Of a DNA stretch of 64,000 nucleotides, positions 56,794-64,000 are shown piece after piece. The notes under the pieces were generated by a model that ran no database searches, was not told the origin of the DNA, and saw only the letters and a list, made by a program, of their open reading frames with translations. Position 1 is the first letter of the stretch, and each line of letters begins with the position of its first letter. The stretch comes from CAXMQZ01 sp963719055 (GTDB taxonomy: Bacteria; Acidobacteriota; Thermoanaerobaculia; Multivoradales; JAHEKO01). A program made the translations under genes and the position numbers. The DNA is taken from positions 1-64,000 of the forward strand of contig CAVRAU010000019.1 of NCBI GenBank assembly GCA_963719055.1. The letters are read 5' to 3'.

Positions 56794-57561
56794 TCAACGA
56801 TGGTTCCATTCGGGGCGCCGCTTTTCCATGAAAGCGGCGAGTCCTTCGGGCATATCCGCGGTCTCGGTCAGCTCGTCCAGGTAGATGTGCTCGCTCAGCG
56901 CCAAGGCCTCTGCGAAAGGCTGGTTTTGGCCAGCGCGAATGGCTCGTTTGGTGAGCCGGGTGACGATCAGGCTGTGGCCGAGAATCGTCTGGACAAGCTC
57001 GTCCACAGTCGAGTCCAACTCCGGGTCGGGCACGCAGCGATTGACAAGCCCCATTTCCACGGCCTCTTCACAGGTCACGGTGCGACCCGTGAGCAACAGA
57101 TCAAAGGTGCGCTTAGGACCGAGCAGGGATGGGTAGAGGGCTGCGGCCAGCGGTGGAAAGCAACCCAGCTTGATCTCCGGCTGTCCAAAGCGGCTGTCTT
57201 GGCTGGCGACGATCAGATCACAGCCCGCGGCGAGCTCCATACCGCCACCCAGGCAGTGACCTTGCACGACGGCGACTGTGATGGCTGGTAGGTCGCGCAG
57301 GATCGAGATCGCTCTATGGAATTCCCCCAGCATGTCGGGGACCTTCTCAGGGGAGTGATCTTCCACGGCGACGCCGGCTGAGAAGGCTCTCTGGCCGCTG
57401 CCGCGAAGAACCAGGAGTTGCAGATCTTTGTCCACCATGAGTTCGCCCAGGTGGTGTCGGAGATCCTGGATCGCAGCTAGATCGAGGATGTTCAGAGGGG
57501 GTCGCCGTATCGAGATCGACGCCAGGCGTCCGTGCCTTTCCATGACAATCGATGAGGTCAA
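56794..57561 (-). CDS. Crotonase-family protein 2 (dienoyl-CoA hydratase-like)
   Basis: 255 aa. FSAGVAVEDHSPEKVPDMLG, GGGMELAAGCD and FGQPEIKLGCFPP are crotonase-type, but the last lacks the usual PGxGGTQ. The SAGVxVxDHxPE stretch resembles cyclohexa-1,5-diene-carbonyl-CoA hydratases of anaerobic aromatic pathways; without alignment this remains tentative. Confidence 0.85.
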   Translation of the reverse strand: MTSSIVMERHGRLASISIRRPPLNILDLAAIQDLRHHLGELMVDKDLQLLVLRGSGQRAFSAGVAVEDHSPEKVPDMLGEFHRAISILRDLPAITVAVVQGHCLGGGMELAAGCDLIVASQDSRFGQPEIKLGCFPPLAAALYPSLLGPKRTFDLLLTGRTVTCEEAVEMGLVNRCVPDPELDSTVDELVQTILGHSLIVTRLTKRAIRAGQNQPFAEALALSEHIYLDELTETADMPEGLAAFMEKRRPEWNHR

Positions 57562-57573
57562 TTCGAGCCTCCG

Positions 57574-58311
57574 CTAGTTTCGAAGTGGGCCGGTACCGGA
57601 CCTGTGAGCTTTGGCGTCGGCCGCGTCGAGAAACTCGGACCAAAGTCGACGTTGCACCTGCAGGTGCATGAGGTTCTCGGGATGCCACTGCACACCCTTG
57701 ACCCACCAGTCCTGCCGATCGAGTGCCAGCACCTCCAGGACTCCGTCAGGAGATTCGGCCACTCGGATGATCTGACGACCGAGGTTCCGCACCGCCTGGT
57801 GATGCCGGCTGTTGACCTCGGTGGTCTCGACGCCAAGGATCTCTGCGAAGGTCTCCTGTCGTGCCAGCAAGCGGATGGGGTGGGCCATGGAATCATCGGG
57901 TCCGTCGGGTTGATGCTCGAGCACACCCTGGACCTGCGACGGTAGATCCTGCCAGAGAGTGCCGCCCTGAAAGACGTTGAAAGTCTGCATACCCCGGCAT
58001 ATGGCCCACACGGGAGTGCGGCCCTCCTCGGCTCCCTCGAGTAGGGTCCAGTCCATCAGGTCCAGCTCGGGCAGGATCGAGAGCTTGGCGTCCGATCGGG
58101 GCAGCTCTCCGTACCACTCGGGGATCCAGATCGGGTCCACCGCAGAGGACGACCCCGGCGGCTTCGGCGCCCAGAGATGACAGATTCTGCTCGGCTCTTC
58201 GGGCGTAGCCAGGTGTATTTTCTCCGCGTCGATGCCCATCAGAAGCAGGGCCTCCAAATAGGGCTCCGCCTTGCGTTGGCTTTCGCAGCAGACGACCAGC
58301 CGGTCTCTCAA
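57574..58311 (-). CDS. Class I glutamine amidotransferase-like hydrolase (C26), frameshifted
   Basis: About 245 residues from a TTG overlapping the thiolase stop. The nucleophile elbow VWAICRGMQTFNVFQGG, VNSRHHQAV and GVQWHPENLM (His, Glu) identify the gamma-glutamyl hydrolase group. Two compensating frame changes near 58.1-58.2 kb hide the family-typical AAGVVLCGGPDLDP segment. The operon context does not reveal a substrate. Confidence 0.87.
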   Translation of the reverse strand: MRDRLVVCCESQRKAEPYLEALLLMGIDAEKIHLATPEEPSRICHLWAPKPPGSSSAVDPIWIPEWYGELPRSDAKLSILPELDLMDWTLLEGAEEGRTPVWAICRGMQTFNVFQGGTLWQDLPSQVQGVLEHQPDGPDDSMAHPIRLLARQETFAEILGVETTEVNSRHHQAVRNLGRQIIRVAESPDGVLEVLALDRQDWWVKGVQWHPENLMHLQVQRRLWSEFLDAADAKAHRSGTGPLRN

Positions 58312-59511
58312 GCGCTCTCCATCTCCACGAGAGCGGCGATCCCAAGCCCTCCTGAGACGCACAGAGTCGCCAAGCCGCGATTGGCGTTGCGGTATTTCAG
58401 CCCATGCAGCAAGGTGACGAGAATCCTCGCGGCGGTGCAACCGATTGGATGCCCCAGGGCGATGGCGCCGCCATCCGGATTGACAATTCCCTGGTCGAAA
58501 GGCAGCTCGGCAAGACAAGCCAAGGCCTGGCTTGCAAAAGCCTCGTTGAGTTCCACGAGATCGATGTCGCCGAAGGCGAGACCCTGGCGCTCGAGCAGTT
58601 GACGAGTGGCCGGTACGGGTCCGATTCCCATGATTCGGGGCTCGACGCCCACTACCTGCCAGTCGATCAAACGCGCCATGATGTCGAGACCCGAATCGTG
58701 GGCAGCTGCCTCGCTCGCCACCACCATCGCAGCGGCTCCGTCGGTGATTCCGGAGGCGTTGCCAGGTGTTACCGTGCCGCCTTCCCGAAAAACCGTGGGC
58801 AGCTTGGCCAGTGATTCCAGTTTGACGCCGGCCCTGGGGTGCTCATCCAATTCGACTACCGTGTCGCCGCGCCTGGAAGAGACCGTGATGGGTTCGATCT
58901 CGGACTGGAATCGGTCCGTTTCGCGGGCCCGCTCGCAGCGCTGCTGGCTGCGCAGTGCATACGCGTCGGCGGCCTGTCGGTCAATCCCCGCCTCGTCCGC
59001 CAGCTCTTCGGCGGTTTCGCCCATGACGAGCTTGGACAGCGGATCGTTGAAGCCATCGCGGTACATGCCGTCCACAACTTCATCGTGACCGAGACGGTAC
59101 CCCCAACGGGCCCGCGGCAGCATGTACGGAGTATTGGACATGCTCTCGGTGCCACCTGCCAGAACGATCCTGGCTTCCCCCAGACCGAATGGCCCGGGCA
59201 GCGCAGAAGACCGCCTGCAGCCCCGAACCGCAGGCTTGATTGACCGTGAAAGAGGGTCGATCGACTGGAATCTCACATCGATACGCGATCTGTCGGGCCG
59301 TGTTGGGGCCGCCTCCCGCTTGCCGAGCGTGTCCGAATATCACCTGGTCGATGGCGGCGGGATCGAGTCCCGCGCGATCCAAGCAGGCCTTGCCGGCTGC
59401 CGTACCGAGATCGGCTGCGCCCAGCGATGCCAGCCCACCGCCGAACTTGCCGATCGGTGTGCGCACCGGAGCCGCCAGGACGATCGGAGTCTTGTCCTTT
59501 GCATCCGTCAA
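58308..59511 (-). CDS. Acetyl-CoA acetyltransferase (thiolase), frameshifted
   Basis: About 400 residues. SFTVNQACGSGLQAV has the acyl-accepting Cys; GGAIALGHPIGCTAARI the His; LCVSGGLGIAAL the second Cys. One frame change near 59.21 kb separates the N-terminal 110 residues from the rest. It condenses or cleaves acetoacetyl-type CoA esters and shares the operon with three crotonases. Confidence 0.93.
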
Positions 59512-59549
59512 TGTTCGTCATCTCCTGGCGATCTGTGGTGGGCGGCCGC

Positions 59550-60371
59550 CTACCAGTCGCCGCTGAAGTCCGCTTTGCGTTTTTCGATGTAGGCAGTCAG
59601 CCCTTCTCGAGCGTCCTTGCTCTGGAACAACTGCTGCTGCATTTCTCGTTCGATCGCCAGACCGCTCTCGAAGGGCACCTCGGCCCCCGATTGGACGGAG
59701 CGCTTGATTCTGCCGACCGCCTTGGAGGCCATGTTTGGCGGGCAGAACTGGGTGGCGTACTGATGGATCTGGTCCATGAAATCATCGCCGTCCCAGATCT
59801 GATTGACGACTCCCATTTCCTTGCCATCCTCGAAGGATAGAAGTTGCCCAGTGACCATCAACTCGATGGCTCGGGTCTTGCCGACCAGACGGCAGAGTCT
59901 TTGGGTTCCACCCGTTCCGGGTAGCACTCCCAGGTTGACTTCCGGCAGCCCGACCTTGCCCGCATCCTTCTTGGCGATACGGAGATCCGCGGCCATGGCG
60001 ATTTCCAGCCCGCCGCCGACGGTGTGGCCATTGAGGGCTGCGATGACCAGCTTCGGGGTCTGCTCGAGACGGTTGAGTGTCTCGTTGGCGTGCAAGCAGA
60101 AGAAGTACTTGAAGTAGGGATCCGACTGTTCGAGCATCTTGATGTTCGCACCGGCGCAGAAGAACTTCTCTCCCAAACCGGTGAGGACGATGACATGAAC
60201 GCTCTCGTCGAATCGAGCCTCGAGGATGGCGCCGTCCAGTTGACGCATCATCTCGTGGGTATAGGTGTTGGCCGGCGGGTCGTTGAGCGTCAGATACGCC
60301 ACGCCGTCTTTGACTTCATAGGTGACCAGGGTCCGCTCGGGAGCGGGCTGTCCAGCTGTGGGCTCAGCCAT
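59550..60371 (-). CDS. Enoyl-CoA hydratase/isomerase 3
   Basis: 273 aa, intact. FFCAGANIKML, GHTVGGGLEIAMAADLRIA and VGLPEVNLGVLPGTGGTQRL are crotonase motifs with both catalytic Glu in place. It is the first gene of the minus-strand acyl-CoA operon, divergent from the unknown gene at 60555. Confidence 0.94.
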   Translation of the reverse strand: MAEPTAGQPAPERTLVTYEVKDGVAYLTLNDPPANTYTHEMMRQLDGAILEARFDESVHVIVLTGLGEKFFCAGANIKMLEQSDPYFKYFFCLHANETLNRLEQTPKLVIAALNGHTVGGGLEIAMAADLRIAKKDAGKVGLPEVNLGVLPGTGGTQRLCRLVGKTRAIELMVTGQLLSFEDGKEMGVVNQIWDGDDFMDQIHQYATQFCPPNMASKAVGRIKRSVQSGAEVPFESGLAIEREMQQQLFQSKDAREGLTAYIEKRKADFSGDW

Positions 60372-60483
60372 GTTTTCCTCCGATTGCTTCTGGGTTGGCG
60401 GTTGGCAGCGGTTTCTACCGCCGGTGTCTGTCTCGGCGGGTATTCTTGCACGCGATTTAGCGACCCCGCAACAATATCAACAG

Positions 60484-60512
60484 TTGAACTTTGTTATGGC
60501 GCTCCCTAGAAT
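60484..60512 (+). promoter_or_regulatory. Strong sigma-70-type promoter
   Basis: TTGAAC (60484-60489) and TAGAAT (60507-60512) are separated by exactly 17 bases, each five of six bases to consensus. The predicted start is near 60519, at the first base of an 18-bp palindrome. Confidence 0.65.
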
Positions 60513-60518
60513 CGCCAC

Positions 60519-60536
60519 AGCACGATCGATCGTGCT
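60519..60536. promoter_or_regulatory. 18-bp perfect palindrome at the transcription start
   Basis: AGCACGATCGATCGTGCT equals its own reverse complement. It spans about +1 to +18 of the predicted transcript and ends 18 bases before the ATG at 60555. It could be an operator or a 5' hairpin. No SD-like sequence lies between it and the ATG. Confidence 0.55.
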
Positions 60537-60554
60537 CGCGTATCCTTTGATTCC

Positions 60555-61268
60555 ATGATCACCGGCTACAACACAGACGTCAGCCATCACGATCTGGTGA
60601 TGCACGTCCAGACCGAGGACAAGGGACTCGATGCCGCCACCATCGAGAGCCTGGTGTATGTCGGCGGTCAGATCATCGGCAAGCGGCGGTCGGGTTATCG
60701 AGAAGTAGTGGATTCGGGAGCCGGGAAGGCCGCCATTGTCGAGATCATGGATCGGCAGCACCGTCTGATGATCGCCGAGATTCGCGACGGCCACTACGAC
60801 GATCAACTCGTGGAGTTGGGACTCGTTGTCGTTGCCGAAGACCGTCAGCCGGAGCTCGAAGCCACTGCGGACTCGGCTGCCGTGGTCGGGACAGCCGGAA
60901 CGGCGGTGGCTGGAGGAGAGGGCAATACCCTCGACGAGATCATTCTCGAGTACCTCGACTCCAAGGCGGAAGAAGAGCACCTGATTTTGATGATGGAAGT
61001 GGATCGCGAGTTCGCTCTGGGCCAGCCGGCGGCTCTCGATTTCCGTACCAAGGCCAGCCTCAGTGGCGCCCCGGTGCCCGAGACCCGGATATCGGTGAAG
61101 ATGATCTCCACCGTGACCGAGCCCGCGACGTTGGCATACGGAGAAACAGATGCCCAGGGTGAGCTGAGGCTGGAGCTGGATGTCCCTGATTTGCAGCGGG
61201 GCAGCAGCGCGCTGATCGTCACGGCCTCCAGCGATATCGGCACCGCCGAGATCAAACATCTGCTTTGA
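60555..61268 (+). CDS. Hypothetical protein with C-terminal beta domain
   Basis: 237 aa, no family recognised. Residues about 1-95 look alpha/beta with DLVMHVQTEDKGL and GYREVVDSG. A Gly/Ala linker follows, then a short helical part and a beta-rich domain (LGQPAALDFRTKASLSGAPV to the end) resembling an Ig-like or carboxypeptidase-regulatory fold. No signal peptide or membrane segment. Its start lacks a Shine-Dalgarno. Confidence 0.72.
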   Translation: MITGYNTDVSHHDLVMHVQTEDKGLDAATIESLVYVGGQIIGKRRSGYREVVDSGAGKAAIVEIMDRQHRLMIAEIRDGHYDDQLVELGLVVVAEDRQPELEATADSAAVVGTAGTAVAGGEGNTLDEIILEYLDSKAEEEHLILMMEVDREFALGQPAALDFRTKASLSGAPVPETRISVKMISTVTEPATLAYGETDAQGELRLELDVPDLQRGSSALIVTASSDIGTAEIKHLL

Positions 61269-61304
61269 TGAGCGACTCCGCACACCTCGGAACGACAAAG
61301 TGTG

Positions 61305-61310
61305 TATAAT
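61305..61310 (+). promoter_or_regulatory. -10 element for tRNA-Lys
   Basis: A consensus TATAAT lies 12 bases before the tRNA. No good -35 is visible at 16-18 bases upstream. Confidence 0.5.
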
Positions 61311-61322
61311 TCGTCGCCGCAA

Positions 61323-61398
61323 GGGCCGCTAGCTCAATTGGCAGAGCAGCAGACTCTTAATCTGCGGGTTCGGGGTTCGATTCCCTGGCGGCTCACCA
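61323..61398 (+). tRNA. tRNA-Lys (CTT anticodon)
   Basis: 76 nt with encoded CCA. Acceptor GGGCCGC/GCGGCTC pairs throughout (one G-U). The anticodon arm GCAGA-CTCTTAA-TCTGC gives CTT (codon AAG). The T-loop is TTCGATT. Confidence 0.96.
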
Positions 61399-61449
61399 GT
61401 CTCCTTGCTTCTCCCGCGGCTTCCCGTTCCGATCGGTTGAATTCTCGAT

Positions 61450-61537
<88 letters not shown>

Positions 61538-61595
61538 ACGAGATTCACGCCGTCAGTCCTAGCCGATCATCCTCTGCCAAGAAAGATCTCAAGCC

Positions 61596-62900
61596 GTGAG
61601 TGTCGTCCTTTCCATCGAAGATGCGGGTCCTTGCAGGAAACAGCTCAAGGTCGAGGTGCCGGCGCCGGTAGTCAAAGCCGAGACCCAACGGGTCGTGGAA
61701 GAGTTCCAACGAAGCGCCCGTCTACCCGGCTTTCGGAAGGGAAAAGTTCCCTCCGGACTGATCAAGAGCAAGTATCAAGAAGACATCGAGCGCGAGGTGG
61801 TCGAGAGACTGCTGCCCAGGTTCTGGCGTCAAGCGGAAGCCGAGAAGGAGCTCGATCCCCTGCTGCCGCCGAACGTCGACGAGGTGAATTTCCAGGCTGG
61901 AGAGGCCTTGACCTTTCTGGCTTCGGTGGAGGTCCGCCCCGAGATCGAGCTGGGAGATATCGAGACGTTCGACCTGCCGGACATGGAGGTAGAACCGACG
62001 CCAGAGGATCTGGAACGGGCGATCGAGGACATGCGTCGAGCTGTGGCGGAGTGGGTGGACACCGATCGAGCTGCCGCCCAGGGTGACCTCGTGGTCGGCA
62101 AGTTGGTGCACCTCGCCGATGGCGAAAAGGACGAAGAGACAGCTCCCGAACCCCAGGAGGTCCGCTTCGAGGTCGGAGACCAGCAAGTGTGGGCAGAGCT
62201 GTCCCTCGAGGTGACAGGGAAGGCCGCGGGGCAGTCCGGCGAGTTCGAGCGTCGCCAGGGCGAAGGTGACGAAGCCGAGACCCAGCGGTTCAAGATCACC
62301 CTCGAGGCGGTCAAGGAACGTGATTTGCCCGAGATGAACGACGAGTTGGCGGCCAAAGTGGGTAAGTTCGAGACGGTGGCAGAGCTTGAAGAAGATGTTC
62401 GTTTGCGGCTGCAGCGTGCCAAGAAGATGGATCGGGATCAGAAACGGGAACGGGCGCTGTTGGATCAGCTCAGTGAGCGCCACCCCCTCGAGCTGCCGAC
62501 TGGGGTAGTCGATCAGGAGATCGAGGGGATGCTGCGCGAGTATGCCCAGAGCCTGTCCGGCTCGGGTGTCGATCTCGAGACCGCCGGAATGGATTGGCAG
62601 GCCCTTGCCGACCAGGTGCGACCGCAAGCCGAACGCCGGGTCCACGCGCGGTTGCTTCTCGATGCGGTGGCGAAGCAGACGGGGGCCGACGTGGACGAGG
62701 ATGAATTCGAGCGCACCCTGGCTGTGATTGCGCGTGCCCAGAAGACCAGCACGACGAGCATCCGGCAGGAGCTCGATCGAACCGGAAGACTGGCCGGTCT
62801 GCGCGAACAGATGCGGCGCGAAAAGGCCTTGAAGTCGCTCTTGGGCGAGAAACCGGACAACGGACAAGAAGAGCCGAACTCGAAGAGCGAAGGAGCGTAA
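61596..62900 (+). CDS. tig: Trigger factor
   Basis: 434 aa from a GTG start. The ribosome-docking signature reads LPGFRKGKVP near residue 43. A divergent FKBP-type prolyl isomerase domain (about 160-240) and the helical C domain follow. It folds nascent chains at the ribosome exit. The order tig-clpP-clpX is conserved in many bacteria; clpP starts 5 bp after the stop. Confidence 0.95.
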   Translation: MSVVLSIEDAGPCRKQLKVEVPAPVVKAETQRVVEEFQRSARLPGFRKGKVPSGLIKSKYQEDIEREVVERLLPRFWRQAEAEKELDPLLPPNVDEVNFQAGEALTFLASVEVRPEIELGDIETFDLPDMEVEPTPEDLERAIEDMRRAVAEWVDTDRAAAQGDLVVGKLVHLADGEKDEETAPEPQEVRFEVGDQQVWAELSLEVTGKAAGQSGEFERRQGEGDEAETQRFKITLEAVKERDLPEMNDELAAKVGKFETVAELEEDVRLRLQRAKKMDRDQKRERALLDQLSERHPLELPTGVVDQEIEGMLREYAQSLSGSGVDLETAGMDWQALADQVRPQAERRVHARLLLDAVAKQTGADVDEDEFERTLAVIARAQKTSTTSIRQELDRTGRLAGLREQMRREKALKSLLGEKPDNGQEEPNSKSEGA

Positions 62901-62905
62901 GAAGA

Positions 62906-63493
62906 ATGTTGATCCCAATGGTGGTAGAGCAGACCAATCGGGGCGAGCGTGCCTACGACATCTATTCTCGTCTGCTGAAAGACAACATCATCTTTCTCGG
63001 TCGACCCATCGACGACGATGTCTCCAATCTGGTGATCGCCCAGATGCTCTTTCTCGAGGCAGAGAATCCAGAGAAAGACATTGCTCTATATGTCAATTCC
63101 CCGGGTGGATCCATCACGGCTGGGCTGGCCATCTACGACACGATGCAGTACATAAAGCCCGACGTGGCGACTCTCTGCGTGGGCCAGGCAGCCTCCATGG
63201 CCGCCGTGCTTTTGGCGGCCGGAACCGAGGGCAAGCGGGCAGTCCTGCCAAACAGCAGAGTGCTGATTCATCAACCCCTGCTTTACGGTTTGCAGGGTCA
63301 ACAGACCGACATCGACATCCACGCCAAGGACTTGCTGCGTATGAGAGACAGGATAGAGGACATCCTCGCTCATCACAGTGGCAAGTCGAAGGAAGTGATC
63401 CACAACGACACCGAGAGGGACAAGATCCTGTCGGCCAAAGACGCGGTGAAGTACGGTCTGGCCGATCAGGTGATGAATCGGCGACACGTTTAA
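62906..63493 (+). CDS. clpP: ATP-dependent Clp protease proteolytic subunit
   Basis: 195 aa. The catalytic Ser is in GQAASMAAVLLAAG, His in NSRVLIHQPL and Asp in NDTERDKIL. MVVEQTNRGERAYDIYSRLL is the ClpP N-terminus. The AAGAAG before the ATG is a moderate ribosome binding site. Confidence 0.97.
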   Translation: MLIPMVVEQTNRGERAYDIYSRLLKDNIIFLGRPIDDDVSNLVIAQMLFLEAENPEKDIALYVNSPGGSITAGLAIYDTMQYIKPDVATLCVGQAASMAAVLLAAGTEGKRAVLPNSRVLIHQPLLYGLQGQQTDIDIHAKDLLRMRDRIEDILAHHSGKSKEVIHNDTERDKILSAKDAVKYGLADQVMNRRHV

Positions 63494-63674
63494 CACTGGA
63501 GACATTTGCGATCTGGTACTATTGCCAGGAAGAAAGCCGCGAAGTGCAGGTTTTTCGAATCGGCTTCTTCCGGAATAGTCGGCGGCCTCGGAGCTGTTCT
63601 GGCTACATGGAAGCGGCGCTGGCGACAAGCAAAGCGGAAGCGAACGATACGCGACTCCACAGGTTTTTGAAGCG

Positions 63675-64000
63675 ATGCCCAAGAAAGATACTGGCGACGA
63701 GACCCTACGCTGCTCTTTTTGCAACAAGAGCCAGCGCGAGGTGAAGAAGCTCATCGCCGGCCCGACCGTGTTCATCTGTGATGAATGTGTCGATATCTGT
63801 CTCGACATCATCGCCGAGGACCGGATGCTGGAGCAGCAGCAGGAGACCCAGCTTCCCAAACCCATCGAGATCGACGATTTTCTGGACCAATACGTCATCG
63901 ATCAGGATATGGCGAAGAAGAAGCTGGCAGTGGCGGTGTATAACCACTACAAACGGATCGATTTCGCGGAGAAGACCCGCAGCGAGGTCGAGCTGCAGAA
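63675..64000 (+). CDS. clpX: ClpX ATPase subunit, 3' end outside window
   Basis: The first 108 codons. The N-terminal zinc-binding domain shows CSFCNKSQ and FICDECVDIC, followed by KPIEIDDFLDQYVIDQ and AVAVYNHYKRI typical of ClpX. The 181 bp after clpP hold no gene. The AAA+ core lies beyond the end. Confidence 0.96.
   Translation, partial: MPKKDTGDETLRCSFCNKSQREVKKLIAGPTVFICDECVDICLDIIAEDRMLEQQQETQLPKPIEIDDFLDQYVIDQDMAKKKLAVAVYNHYKRIDFAEKTRSEVELQ

Overview
The window is GC-rich, densely coded DNA from a Gram-negative bacterium. Evidence for an outer membrane is a phosphate-porin-like beta-barrel (37.4 kb), several lipoprotein or Sec signal peptides, and PmbA/TldE. Sigma-54 activators, SpoIIE-type phosphatases and a GAF/partner-switching module, with an ordinary housekeeping set, would fit an Acidobacteriota-like lineage. 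That placement is inference; no rRNA gene is present to decide it. I saw no IS element, prophage or CRISPR array.

Layout. (1) 0.2-4.5 kb: a GAF/AAA+ sigma-54 activator, then an intergenic region with two inverted repeats and a well-matched -24/-12 promoter, then a 51-aa hydrophobic peptide and RsbW-, RsbV- and RsbU-like genes. (2) 4.5-14.6 kb: pmbA, an MtaB-like methylthiotransferase, an exported PCMT, rmuC, tRNA-Ala, a beta-CASP nuclease, two small membrane proteins, a phosphoesterase, a second SpoIIE-type phosphatase, a universal stress protein and a YkgJ-like protein. (3) 14.6-18.2 kb: a CBS/DUF21 protein and a large fusion of 2-phosphoglycerate kinase with phosphoglycerate mutase. (4) 18.4-42.3 kb: a phosphate and polyphosphate island. 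It holds two Na/Pi symporters, SixA, PPK1, two PPK2s, a ParA-like ATPase, a CHAD protein, an HhH protein with a polylysine tail, a pst operon with two different PstB subunits, a PhoU fused to a phosphatase-like domain, a second PhoU, PhoH, a phosphate-porin-like protein and PhoR/PhoB. (5) 42.4-50.6 kb: gcvT-gcvH, queA joined to a peptide/nickel-type ABC importer, and a histidine kinase. (6) 50.6-55.9 kb: rplU-rpmA-obg-nadD-rsfS, an unusual AAA+ activator and an M28 peptidase. (7) 56-60.4 kb: an acyl-CoA operon of three crotonases, a thiolase and a class I amidotransferase. (8) 60.5-64 kb: an unknown gene under a strong promoter and palindrome, tRNA-Lys, tRNA-Leu, then tig-clpP-clpX (clpX runs off the end).

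How the genes fit together. The strongest theme is phosphate. On the minus strand pstS, phoU, pstC, pstA, pstB1, pstB2, the HhH/Lys gene, CHAD, parA, ppk2b and ppk2a follow each other with small gaps or overlaps, which suggests import and polyphosphate handling are expressed together. PhoR/PhoB and PhoB-box-like repeats before pstS and the porin supply plausible control.

Sequence quality. More than twenty clearly recognisable genes, many of them housekeeping, are broken by single-base indels, while their neighbours are intact. In several cases restoring one base recovers a family-typical end, a strong ribosome binding site or a sensible gene junction. I therefore treat these as sequence errors and give the restored gene extents, marking each one.
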